A stretch of 17,539 nucleotides of DNA from DATLNF01 sp046590575 (lineage in GTDB: Bacteria; Actinomycetota; Actinomycetes; BP-191): the NCBI GenBank assembly GCA_046590575.1, contig JBKJUS010000008.1, positions 1-17,539 of the forward strand, written 5' to 3'. The notes under the pieces were generated by a model, which did no database searches, had not been told where the DNA came from, and worked only from the letters and a program-made list of their open reading frames with translations. Within the stretch, counting starts at the first letter, position 1. Every line of letters begins with the position of its first letter. The position numbers and the translations under genes were made by a program. Positions 7,015 through 15,297 of this stretch are shown here, piece after piece.

Positions 7015-9209
7015 AGGGCGACCTCCAGGCGCTGCGTGAAGCCGAACGGGAGGTGCTCGAGCTCGAGCGGGCGCGGACCACCCTTCGGGCGCTCGGTCGA
7101 TCCACCCTCGGTCTCGGCGCGCCAGCCGTGCAGCGACCCGTACCCGCGACTCTTCGGGCAGCCGGCCGGTCCTCGCTGCTCCTCGGCCTGGTCGCGGCTG
7201 CCTCGGCCTTCCCCGCGTACGTCGTCGTCTTCCACATCGGCGCGCTGCGCAACACTCTCGCCGTAGGCCCAGGCGCCAATGGGATCTTGCTACTCGCGGC
7301 GCCCCTCATCACCGCCTTGGTCGCCTTCGCGATCGCCAGCCGGCTCAACGCAGTCCGGACCTCGGCATCGGCCGCGGCCGGCTTCGTCGTCGCCACCGGT
7401 CTGCTCATTGGCGCGTTCGCGACATCGATCAAGGCGCTTCTCGTCGCCCTCCTGGTGTGCGGTCTCGGTGCCGCGGTCGCGCCGGCCCTGCATCTCGCCG
7501 CGATCGCCGACGAACGCCAGGTCTCCGACCGGGTCGCGGGTTTCACGCTTTATCGCGGCGTCGAGGCGGCGGGTCCGCTGGTCGCCATGCTCGTGGTCGT
7601 CGTGTTGACATCAGCGCAGGATCTCTCCTGGCGCGCCACGTTCCTCGGCCTGGCCATGGTCGCCGCCGGTCTCGCGGCCCTCGCTCGTCTGGTCCGCCCT
7701 GTGGCGGTGGGTCGGTGGGACACCGATCAAGTTGTGGACGCCGTGGTCGAGGCGACTGGAGCGGAGGTCGCGCTTGAGGTGGAGGCGCCGCTGGGAGCAT
7801 TCGAGGCTGCGCGGCGCGTCACGAGTGTGAAGACCGCGAGAACGACCCTTGCTGTCCACGCGATTCTCGGACTCCTGGCTCTGCCGGTCGCCACCTACGT
7901 CCTCTTCCTGCTGCAGGAGCGCTTCGGCCTGACCCAGGGTGCTCGCGGGCTCACCTTCGTAGGCTGCGGCATCGTGGCCGTGGTCGGCTCGATCATCGCC
8001 GCGCCGATGGCCGAGGCGATCTGGCGGCGCGCACCCGCCGAGGCCCTGCGCACCGCCGCTGCAGTCGCTGCAGTCGGGCTGTGTGCACTGTTCCTCGCCG
8101 GTCTGAGCACCGTGCTCCCGCTCACCGTGCTCGGGCTGGCTGTCGCGGCAACCGCCTTGCTCCTCGTCCGGCCGATCCTCGACGTCGCTCTCATGTCGGT
8201 GACGACGCCGCCGCTGCGGCCCGTGGCGGCGGCTCTCTCCGGCACCTGCTACTGGGTGGCATCCGCGCTCGGCGGTCTGTTCCTGCTCGGCGGGATGGAC
8301 ACATCGTTCGGACCTGGAGGTGCACTGGTTGCTGCGGCACTCACCGGCGCGCAACTAGTACCGCTGCTGCGCTTGGCTGCGCGCGACCTCGATGGCGACC
8401 TCGATCGGTTGGTTGACCAGGTCGTCGAGTCCACCGAGCTTCGGCAAGCGGTTGCTCGAGGCGCGCACCTGCCGATGCTCGCCTGCCGGGGGATCGACTT
8501 CTCCTACGGCCAACTCCAAGTCCTGTTCGGTGTCGACTTCACCGTCGACGACGGCGAGATGGTCGCGCTCCTGGGCACCAATGGCGCAGGCAAGTCGACG
8601 CTGCTTCGGGTCATCTCCGGGCTCGGCCTGCCGAGCAGTGGGAGCGTGCGTCTGCGCGGTGTCGACATCACCTACGTCGACACTGAGCGGCGAATGCGCA
8701 TGGGTATCTCGCAGGTCCCAGGCGGCAAGGGTGTTTACCCGCCCATGACCGTCCTCGAGAACTTGCGGGTCATCGGCTACAGCTGCGGTCGCGACAAGGC
8801 ATCAATCGAGCGGGGCATCGAGGAGACCTTCGCGACATTCCCCCGCCTCGACGAGCGAAAGCGCCAGCTCGCTTCGACCCTGTCGGGCGGCGAACAGCAG
8901 ATGCTCAGCTTGGCCCGCGCCATCGTCGTACGCCCGAAGCTGTTACTCATCGACGAGCTCTCGCTCGGGCTCGCGCCGAAGATCGTCGGTGAGCTGCTCG
9001 AGTCGGTCCGTCGGATCAACGCCACAGGCACCGCGGTCGTGCTGGTGGAGCAGTCGGTCAACGTGGCTCTGTCACTCGTCGACCACGCGTACTTCATGGA
9101 GAAGGGTGAGGTGCGCTTCGACGGCCCGGCCAAGCAGCTCCTCGCGCGTCCTGACCTCCTGCGATCGGTTTTCCTCGAGGGCGCAGCCGGCCAGGAGAAG
9201 GCATCGTGA
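7011..9209 (+). CDS. MFS-like 12-TM domain fused to LivF-type ABC ATPase
   Basis: A 732-residue fusion. Residues 1-50 form a charged Leu/Glu/Arg helix (LQALREAEREVLELERARTT). Residues about 54-460 hold roughly 12 hydrophobic segments in two halves of six, split by an acidic loop (about 235-270), as in the major facilitator superfamily. The classical MFS motif A after TM2 is not evident (ASRLNAVRTS instead), so transport may be lost. Residues about 490-725 are a complete LivF-like ATPase: Walker A GTNGAGKST (522-530), Q-loop ISQVPGGKGVYPPMTV, signature LSGGEQQ (about 624), Walker B LLLIDELSLGLAP (about 644) and the LivF-style VEQS in place of the H-switch. The GTG start overlaps the previous stop (GTGA), and its own stop overlaps the next start. 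The ATPase should pair with the LivG domain of the next gene. The role of the MFS part is unknown. Confidence 0.9.
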   Translation: MKGDLQALREAEREVLELERARTTLRALGRSTLGLGAPAVQRPVPATLRAAGRSSLLLGLVAAASAFPAYVVVFHIGALRNTLAVGPGANGILLLAAPLITALVAFAIASRLNAVRTSASAAAGFVVATGLLIGAFATSIKALLVALLVCGLGAAVAPALHLAAIADERQVSDRVAGFTLYRGVEAAGPLVAMLVVVVLTSAQDLSWRATFLGLAMVAAGLAALARLVRPVAVGRWDTDQVVDAVVEATGAEVALEVEAPLGAFEAARRVTSVKTARTTLAVHAILGLLALPVATYVLFLLQERFGLTQGARGLTFVGCGIVAVVGSIIAAPMAEAIWRRAPAEALRTAAAVAAVGLCALFLAGLSTVLPLTVLGLAVAATALLLVRPILDVALMSVTTPPLRPVAAALSGTCYWVASALGGLFLLGGMDTSFGPGGALVAAALTGAQLVPLLRLAARDLDGDLDRLVDQVVESTELRQAVARGAHLPMLACRGIDFSYGQLQVLFGVDFTVDDGEMVALLGTNGAGKSTLLRVISGLGLPSSGSVRLRGVDITYVDTERRMRMGISQVPGGKGVYPPMTVLENLRVIGYSCGRDKASIERGIEETFATFPRLDERKRQLASTLSGGEQQMLSLARAIVVRPKLLLIDELSLGLAPKIVGELLESVRRINATGTAVVLVEQSVNVALSLVDHAYFMEKGEVRFDGPAKQLLARPDLLRSVFLEGAAGQEKAS

Positions 9210-12109
9210 TCGAGGCCCCGCCAGCAGTCCTGGTGCTCGGCACGATCATCGGCATGACGTACGGCATCCTGGCCGTCGGTCTCGTGCTGATCTATCGCTC
9301 CAGCAAGATCATCAACTTCGCTCACGGCCAGATCGGCGCGTTCGGGGCTGCCGTGCTCGGGCTCGCGGTGACGAAGTGGGACGTTCCTTACTGGGTGATG
9401 TTCCCGGTGGCGGTGGCGCTGTCCGGCTCGATCGCTGCGCTCATCGAGGTCGGGATCATCCGTCGACTCCGCGACGCGCCCAAGCTCATGAGCATGGTGG
9501 CGACCCTCGGCGCGTCGGAGGTGCTGCTGCTCCTCGCGGTCCTGATCAACGGCGAGGCCGCGGCCGGCAGCTTCTTTCCGCAGCCGCCCCTGCCGTCGTT
9601 CAGCGTCGGTGCGCTCAACGTCACGCCCGCGTACTTCGGCATGCTCTTCCTGGCCCCGGTGCTCGTCGGCGGGCTCGCCGCATTCTTCCGGTTGAGCCGC
9701 TTCGGGCTCGCCACGCGGGCATCGGCCGCCAACCCCGAGGCTGCTCGCATCGATGGTGTGTCGGTACGCCGCATGTCGATGCTGTCCTGGGTGATCGCGG
9801 GATCGGTGTCAGCCTTCACCGCCCTCCTTGTGCTGCCGACCAAGGGCTTTGTCACCGGCGAGGCGCTCGGGTCCGGTCTCCTCCTGCGCGCGCTGGTCGC
9901 TGCGGTGATCGCCCGGATGGTCAGCCTGCCCGTCGCGCTCGCGGCCGGCATCGGGGTGGGACTTGTCGAGCAGGTTCTGCTCTTCAACTATCCCGAGGGT
10001 GGCCTGGTCGAGGCCGTGCTCTTCGGCGTGATCCTCGTCGCGCTCCTGCTGCAGAAGAAGGTCGGCTCGCGGTCCGAGGACAAGGGCAACTGGGTCGCCG
10101 TGCAGCCTTGGCCGCCGCTGTCCGACGCACTCCGCGCGGTCCCGTCGATCCGCTTTCTGGGCTGGGGGATCGGCGCCGTCTCGCTCGCGGCAGCGCTCGT
10201 CCTGCCGCTCCTCATCACCAACCGCGCGTCCTTCGTGATGGTGACGATCTACGGCTATGCCCTAGTCGGGCTATCCGTCGCTGTGGTCACCGGGTTGAGC
10301 GGGCAGCTCACTTTGGGGCAGTTCGCGCTCGCCGGAGTGGGCTCCGTCGTGTCCTTCGTGGTGTCGCGCGACACGGGCAACTTCTTCCTCGCGGCGGTGG
10401 TGGCCGGGCTTGCGGCTGCGCTCGTCTCTGTGCTGATCGGCCTCCCGGCGCTGCGCATACGCGGGCTGATGCTCGCGGTCATCACCTTGAGCTTCGCGCT
10501 GGCGGCGCAGAGTTGGCTCTTCTCTCAGTCGTGGGTGCTGGGTGAAGGTGAGGACCCCGGTCGTCCGATCATCGGGACGTTCGCGTTCGACACGGCGCAG
10601 CGCTACTACTACTACGCCCTGCTGTTCCTCGTCATCGGCTTCCTCATCGCGCGCAACATCCGCGCCGGCGGTCTTGGGCGCAGGATGCTCAGCGTCCGGG
10701 ACAACGAGGACGGAGCCCGAGCGTTCGGAGTCTCCGCCGTTCGCACCAAGCTCCAAGCCTTCGCCCTGGCCGGCTTCCTGGCTGGGCTCGGCGGATCGGT
10801 GTACGGGCACGGGCTATCGCTGATCTCCTCCCAGGCGTTCCCGGTGCGCGCCAGCATCGACCTCGTCGCGATGACGGTCATCGGCGGCGTGGGAGTGCTC
10901 GCCGGACCGCTCATCGGAGCGTTCTACATCCTCGGAGTGAAGGAGTTCATCCCGCTCAACAACGCCGGCTTCGCAGCCACCGCCGCAGGGTGGCTCGTCC
11001 TCGTCCTCTTCTACCCGGGAGGACTGGCTCAGGCGCTCGCACCCACCCGCGGCAAGGTGATCGGCTGGCTGGGCCGTCGCGGCGGAGTGATCGACGCCGA
11101 CGCCACCGTGGAGAGCGAGCCTGCCGGGACGGCAGCAGAGGACTCAGCCCGGCCGACTCGCTCGTCGGCGATCGTCCGCACGATCGGTCGTGACGTCATA
11201 GCGGACGGTGTGCTGCTCGAGGTTGCTGGCATCACGAAGCGGTTCGGCGGGCTCACTGCTGTGTCCGATGTCAGCTTCACGTTGCGCGCCGGCGAGACCT
11301 TGGGTCTCATCGGCCCCAACGGAGCGGGGAAGACGACGCTGTTCGAGATCCTCAGCGGCTTCACTCGGCCCGACGAGGGAGCGGTCCGGTTCGGTGGCCG
11401 GGATGTCACCGCATTGAGCCCAGACCGGCGCTCCCGGCTCGGACTGATCCGGTCCTTCCAGGATGCAGCTTTGTTCCCCACACTGACCGTGCTCGACACG
11501 GTCAAGCTCAGTCTCGAGGGGGCGGACCCGACGAGGTTCGCCCCGGCGATGGTGGGTGTCCGGACCGCAGAGAACCGCAAGGACCGCAGGGCTCGCGAGC
11601 TGGTTTCCCTGATGGGTCTGGACTTCTACCGCGACAAGCAGGTCGTGGAGCTCTCTACTGGCACTCGTCGGATCACCGAGTTGGCCTGCGTGGTCGCCCT
11701 CGAGCCCACTCTGCTGCTGCTGGACGAGCCTGGGTCGGGCGTGGCCCAGCGCGAGACCGAGGCTCTCGGCGCGCTCCTCGAGCGACTGAAGAGCGAGCTC
11801 AAGACGACACTGATCGTGATCGAGCACGACATCCCCTTCATCATGAGCATCGCCAACCGGGTGATCGCCATGGAGTCCGGGTCGATCCTCGCGGACGGCA
11901 CTCCGGCACAGGTCCGTGCCGACGCTCGGGTCATCGAGTCTTACCTCGGCGGCGACGCGAGGTCGATCGAGCGGTCCGGCACGGTCACGACCCGCTCGCC
12001 GGCAACCGATCGCTGCACAGCGCTGACCCGCTCCGGGAGCTCATGCTCCCGCCGAGCGATATCCGCGGGCTTGTGCGCGCAGCACGCCACCGCTCTCGTC
12101 CGCTCCTGA
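9206..12109 (+). CDS. LivH-LivM-LivG triple fusion: HAAT ABC importer permeases plus ATPase, with C-terminal Cys/His finger
   Basis: A 967-residue protein that normally would be three. Residues 1-290 are LivH-like, with INFAHGQIGAFGA near the N-terminus and the EAARIDGVSV loop. Residues about 310-620 are LivM-like (GLSGQLTLGQFALAGVG, then RDNEDGARAFGVS). A Ser/Ala/acidic linker leads to a LivG-like ATPase at about 667-915: Walker A GPNGAGKTT (703-711), Q-loop RSFQDAALFPTLTV, a degenerate signature LSTGTRR (about 815), Walker B LLLLDEPGSG (about 835-844) and switch IEHDI. The last 50 residues add C937-x9-C947-x9-C957-x2-H960, a metal-finger-like motif. The GTG start is coupled to the preceding gene by a 4-nt overlap, with AGGAGA upstream. 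With the MFS-LivF fusion it supplies both permeases and both ATPases of one importer. Confidence 0.93.
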   Translation: MIEAPPAVLVLGTIIGMTYGILAVGLVLIYRSSKIINFAHGQIGAFGAAVLGLAVTKWDVPYWVMFPVAVALSGSIAALIEVGIIRRLRDAPKLMSMVATLGASEVLLLLAVLINGEAAAGSFFPQPPLPSFSVGALNVTPAYFGMLFLAPVLVGGLAAFFRLSRFGLATRASAANPEAARIDGVSVRRMSMLSWVIAGSVSAFTALLVLPTKGFVTGEALGSGLLLRALVAAVIARMVSLPVALAAGIGVGLVEQVLLFNYPEGGLVEAVLFGVILVALLLQKKVGSRSEDKGNWVAVQPWPPLSDALRAVPSIRFLGWGIGAVSLAAALVLPLLITNRASFVMVTIYGYALVGLSVAVVTGLSGQLTLGQFALAGVGSVVSFVVSRDTGNFFLAAVVAGLAAALVSVLIGLPALRIRGLMLAVITLSFALAAQSWLFSQSWVLGEGEDPGRPIIGTFAFDTAQRYYYYALLFLVIGFLIARNIRAGGLGRRMLSVRDNEDGARAFGVSAVRTKLQAFALAGFLAGLGGSVYGHGLSLISSQAFPVRASIDLVAMTVIGGVGVLAGPLIGAFYILGVKEFIPLNNAGFAATAAGWLVLVLFYPGGLAQALAPTRGKVIGWLGRRGGVIDADATVESEPAGTAAEDSARPTRSSAIVRTIGRDVIADGVLLEVAGITKRFGGLTAVSDVSFTLRAGETLGLIGPNGAGKTTLFEILSGFTRPDEGAVRFGGRDVTALSPDRRSRLGLIRSFQDAALFPTLTVLDTVKLSLEGADPTRFAPAMVGVRTAENRKDRRARELVSLMGLDFYRDKQVVELSTGTRRITELACVVALEPTLLLLDEPGSGVAQRETEALGALLERLKSELKTTLIVIEHDIPFIMSIANRVIAMESGSILADGTPAQVRADARVIESYLGGDARSIERSGTVTTRSPATDRCTALTRSGSSCSRRAISAGLCAQHATALVRS

Positions 12110-12146
12110 CCGCCCGTCATCTGATCAACGACAAGAAGGAGACACC

Positions 12147-13061
12147 ATGACCTACTCCATCGTCGCCAGAGACCCCGAGACTGGTCAGCTGGGCGCGGCA
12201 GTTCAGTCGCACTACTTCGGGACAGGGCGCGTCGTCACGTGGGCCGAGGCAGGCGTCGGCGCCGTCGTCACGCAGTCAGTGCCGGAGATCGCCTACGGAC
12301 CGCACGGGCTGGACCGGATGCGGGATGGCCTCGACGCTTCGGCGTCCCTCGCGCAGCTGGTAGGCGTCGATCCTGGCGAGGCAGTGCGCCAGGTCGCCAT
12401 GGTCGACTCGACCGGCCGGGTCGCCGTACACACCGGTGCTGGGTGCGTCTCACGCGCCGGCCATCTCGTCGGCGACCAGGTCAGCGCTCAGGCGAACATG
12501 ATGGCCAAGGACACTGTCTGGTCGGCGATGGTGGACGCCTACGCAGCGGCGACAGGTGATCTCGCGGGTCGACTCCTCGCGGCGCTCGAGGCGGCGGAGG
12601 GCGAGGGCGGTGACCTGCGGGGCAAGCAGTCGGCGGCCATCGTCGTGGTCGATGCCGAGCGCACCGACCGACCCTGGGATCACCGGCTCGTCGACCTTCG
12701 GGTGGACGATCACCCGCAGCCTCTAGTCGAGCTTCGCCGGTTGATCGACTACAACCGGGCTTTCACCCTGGTCAGCTCGGTCTTCGGCAGCGGCATCCTC
12801 TTCGCTCCCGAGCTGGATCCGCAGTCGGCCGAGCTCGAGCAGGCCCTGGGCGCGCTGGGGACAGCGCAGGAGACGTTGACCGACAACTTCGAGCCGACGT
12901 TCTGGCAGGCACTCCTGCTGGCCAAGTCGGGTCGCACGGACGAGGCTCGTAACCAGCTCAAGCTCGCGGCGGACCACCACGCCGGCTGGCGAGAGTTCCT
13001 GACCCGGTTGCCGGCGTCGGGGCTCATCGCACCGGACAACCCGTTGCTGACGGAGGGCTAA
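12147..13061 (+). CDS. DUF1028 family protein (putative Ntn-hydrolase fold)
   Basis: A 304-residue protein with the full DUF1028 pattern: N-terminal TYSIVARDPETGQLGAAVQS, then AGVGAVVTQSVPEIAYGPHG, HTGAGCVSRAGHLVGDQVSAQANMM, and LVDLRVDDHPQPLVELRRL. DUF1028 is assigned to the Ntn-hydrolase superfamily, but no reaction is established that I can cite. The C-terminal 90 residues (SAELEQALGALGTAQ ... FWQALLLAKSGRTDEARNQL) look like a TPR-like helical pair. There is no signal peptide, so it is cytosolic. The ATG has AAGGAG about 6 nt upstream and lies 37 nt after the importer fusion, so it is probably the last gene of that operon. A hydrolase that trims the imported substrate is a guess from context. 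Its stop overlaps the convergent acyl-CoA synthetase gene by 3 nt. Confidence 0.9.
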   Translation: MTYSIVARDPETGQLGAAVQSHYFGTGRVVTWAEAGVGAVVTQSVPEIAYGPHGLDRMRDGLDASASLAQLVGVDPGEAVRQVAMVDSTGRVAVHTGAGCVSRAGHLVGDQVSAQANMMAKDTVWSAMVDAYAAATGDLAGRLLAALEAAEGEGGDLRGKQSAAIVVVDAERTDRPWDHRLVDLRVDDHPQPLVELRRLIDYNRAFTLVSSVFGSGILFAPELDPQSAELEQALGALGTAQETLTDNFEPTFWQALLLAKSGRTDEARNQLKLAADHHAGWREFLTRLPASGLIAPDNPLLTEG

Positions 13062-14563
13062 CCGCCGATCCGGGTTTCGTGGCCGGCCCAGTAGGGCTCC
13101 CGCAGCTCGCGCTTGAGGATCTTTCCCGCGCCGGACTTGGGCAGCGGCTCTGTGCGTACGTCGATCCCCTTCGGCACCTTGTAGTCCGCGATGCGCTGCC
13201 GACAGAACGCGGCGAGCTCCTCCGCGAGCACTGGGTGCCTGGGCACGACGACCGCGTGCACTGCCTCACCCCATCGGGCGTCCGGCACTCCGAACACGGC
13301 GGCCTCCAGGACCGCAGGATGGGCGTAGAGGGCTTCCTCGACCTCAGTGCAATACACGTTCTCCCCGCCCGACACGATCATGTCCTTCGCCCGGTCGACC
13401 AGGAAGAGAAAGCTGCGCTCGTCGAGGTAGCCGAGGTCGCCGGACCTGTACCAGCCGTCCTGGAGAGCTTCCGCCGTCTGCTCGGGCTTGTTCCAGTAGC
13501 CGACCATCACGTTGGGCCCACGGATGACCACCTCGCCCACCTCGCCGACCTCGAGCGGCTTGCCTGCGTTGTCGACGACCCGGACGTCGACGCCGACCGC
13601 CGGCTGCCCGCACGAGCGGGTGAGACCGTCGTCGAGGTGCCGTTCCTCGTGGGGCAGCAACGTGGCGATCGGGGCGGTCTCGGTCGCGCCGTAGACATGC
13701 ATCATCTCTGCGTGCGGGAACGCTGCCTGAACGCGCCGAGTCGTCTCGGTGGCGATGGGCGACCCACCATGGCTCAGAAACCGGACGCTCGACACGTCGC
13801 GCGGTCGTGCTGCCTGTTCGTCGGCGATCGCCGCGAGCATCGTCGGCACGCCAAGAGTCGCGGTGACGCGTTCGGTGTCGATGAGGTCGAGCGCTGCGGC
13901 CGGGTCGAAGGCCCGGAGCGTCACGTGCCGTCCGCCGACCCACACCGTCGCGAGTGCGGCGATCGTGCCGGCCGCGTGGAACATCGGGGCCATCACGAGC
14001 CATACGTCGTCGGAAGTCAGCCTGGCCCCGACGAGCATGTGGAACGCGTTCGCGACCAGGTTGCGGTGGGTCAGCATCACCCCCTTCGACGCACCCGTCG
14101 TGCCGCCGGTATAGAAGAGCCCGGCAAGGTCGTTCTCTGTCACCTCCGCCCCCAGGTCAACGGCGGGGCAGCCGGCGATGACGTCGTCGTATTCCGTCAT
14201 CAGGACGACGTGGTCGACCAGACCCGCGAGGCCGCCGGGATCCCGGTCGGTGATGAGCACGCGGGCGCCTGCGTCGCGGAGGGCGTACTCGAGCTCGGCG
14301 TCGGTGTGCCGGGCATTGAGCGGCACGAGCACGAGACCTGCGGCCGGCACCGCGAGATAAGTCTCCAGATAGCGGCTCGAGTTCGCCGCCACGATCGCCA
14401 CCCGGTCGCCGCGACGAAGCCCCATAGCGGTGAGTGCTCCCGCGAGCTGACGACATCGCTGCCACAGCTCGTGATGAGTCCACCGGACGTCGCCGTCGAC
14501 CACTGCAATCTCATCCGGGAATGTCCGTCGGGCGCGATCGATCACGTCAGCGAACGTGTGCAC
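13058..14563 (-). CDS. Acyl-CoA synthetase / AMP-dependent CoA ligase (FadD-like)
   Basis: A 501-residue ANL-superfamily enzyme that should activate a carboxylic acid through an acyl-adenylate to its CoA thioester. Visible motifs are the P-loop YTGGTTGASKG (151-161), the A5 motif YGATET (291-296), GDLGYLDE (375-382), the hinge DRAKDMIVSGGENV (390-403) and the catalytic lysine region PKSGAGKILKR with K481. Length and motifs are complete. The GTG start at 14563 has GAGGAGGT just upstream. The sequence does not distinguish fatty, aromatic or other acids. It is divergent from tetR across a palindromic operator and tail to tail with the DUF1028 gene. Context with the Rieske oxygenase suggests it activates the imported acid or its product. 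Confidence 0.93.
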   Translation of the reverse strand: MHTFADVIDRARRTFPDEIAVVDGDVRWTHHELWQRCRQLAGALTAMGLRRGDRVAIVAANSSRYLETYLAVPAAGLVLVPLNARHTDAELEYALRDAGARVLITDRDPGGLAGLVDHVVLMTEYDDVIAGCPAVDLGAEVTENDLAGLFYTGGTTGASKGVMLTHRNLVANAFHMLVGARLTSDDVWLVMAPMFHAAGTIAALATVWVGGRHVTLRAFDPAAALDLIDTERVTATLGVPTMLAAIADEQAARPRDVSSVRFLSHGGSPIATETTRRVQAAFPHAEMMHVYGATETAPIATLLPHEERHLDDGLTRSCGQPAVGVDVRVVDNAGKPLEVGEVGEVVIRGPNVMVGYWNKPEQTAEALQDGWYRSGDLGYLDERSFLFLVDRAKDMIVSGGENVYCTEVEEALYAHPAVLEAAVFGVPDARWGEAVHAVVVPRHPVLAEELAAFCRQRIADYKVPKGIDVRTEPLPKSGAGKILKRELREPYWAGHETRIGG

Positions 14564-14577
14564 CGGACCTCCTCAAG

Positions 14578-14601
14578 CTAACCGACTACTCGGTCGGTTA
14601 G
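14578..14601. promoter_or_regulatory. Operator-like palindrome C between acyl-CoA synthetase and tetR
   Basis: A 24-bp element with perfect 9-bp arms, CTAACCGAC (14578-14586) and GTCGGTTAG (14593-14601), around a 6-bp spacer. It is the most symmetrical of the four related sites. Its 18-bp core (14581-14598) matches site D at 14 of 18 positions. It lies 14 nt upstream of the acyl-CoA synthetase start, downstream of that gene's predicted -10, and 81 nt before tetR. It could serve both repression of the synthetase and autoregulation. Confidence 0.75.
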
Positions 14602-14610
14602 GGGATCCTC

Positions 14611-14640
14611 ACGGTAGGACTCCCGGGGTCGTCCGGTCAA
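14611..14640 (-). promoter_or_regulatory. Putative promoter of the acyl-CoA synthetase gene
   Basis: On the minus strand TTGACC (complement of 14635-14640), an 18-nt spacer and TACCGT (complement of 14611-14616) make a SigA-like promoter. The 24-bp palindrome begins 9 nt downstream of the -10, around the expected transcription start. Confidence 0.5.
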
Positions 14641-14682
14641 CGTCCCACTAGGCTGCCGCAAGGCGCGCGGAAGGGGGTAGAG

Positions 14683-15297
14683 GTGGGGCGTCCACGCGCG
14701 TCGGTCCGCAAGGCCTACGACGCCGATGCGCTCGCTGTTGTCGCGATGAATGTGTTCGCCGAGCGAGGGTACGACGGCGCCTCACTCGACGATGTCGCTG
14801 CAGCCGCGGGAATTGCCAAGAGCAGCATCTACCACCACGTCGCCGGCAAGGAGGACTTGCTGGCCCGTGGGCTTGGTCGCGGTTTCCGCGGTCTCTTCGA
14901 TGTGCTCGAGGCCGACGAGGCCCGACACGGCCGGGCGATCGACTGCTTTCGCTTCGTCCTCGAGAACGCGATCAACGGCTTGTTCGTCGACGTGGCCGGC
15001 GTGAAGGTCCTGCAGACCCTTCGCGGGATGACACCGACGGAGCAGTGGGCGCGGGGTCGGCGACGGGAGTTCACCCGCCGGGTGACGGCGCTGGTCAGGC
15101 GGGCGGTCGCAGAGGGCGACATGCGTGACGACGTCGACCCGGAGACCATCACTCTGCTGGTGTACGGGATGCTGGCCTCGGTGACCGAGTGGTACGTCGA
15201 CGGCGACGATCAGCGCGCCGAGCAGGTGGCTGACGCGATCATCGCGTTGACTTTCCAGGGCGCCCAGTCCGTCGGTGTAGGCATCCCGCCTGGCTAG
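14683..15297 (+). CDS. TetR-family transcriptional regulator
   Basis: A 204-residue TetR regulator. The N-terminal DNA-binding domain reads AMNVFAERGYDGASLDDVAA and then AGIAKSSIYHHVAGKEDLL, the helix-turn-helix at residues about 33-52. The rest is the variable helical ligand-binding domain, whose ligand cannot be read. The GTG start follows a GGGGGTAGAG ribosome-site region. A possible -10 TAGGCT lies at 14649-14654, without a clear -35. The divergent acyl-CoA synthetase gene and palindrome C suggest classic local control. The same type of site precedes the Rieske run, the SBP2 operon and SBP3, so it is the best candidate for the cluster-wide repressor. The inducer may be the imported compound or its CoA ester (inference). 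The end overlaps the convergent ABM gene by 3 nt. Confidence 0.93.
   Translation: MGRPRASVRKAYDADALAVVAMNVFAERGYDGASLDDVAAAAGIAKSSIYHHVAGKEDLLARGLGRGFRGLFDVLEADEARHGRAIDCFRFVLENAINGLFVDVAGVKVLQTLRGMTPTEQWARGRRREFTRRVTALVRRAVAEGDMRDDVDPETITLLVYGMLASVTEWYVDGDDQRAEQVADAIIALTFQGAQSVGVGIPPG

Noticed and set aside
13079..14581. 500-codon plus-strand open frame opposite the acyl-CoA synthetase gene
   Set aside because: The opposite strand carries all ANL motifs in order. This frame gives a His/Arg/Asp-rich sequence without known motifs and runs through the palindromic operator.
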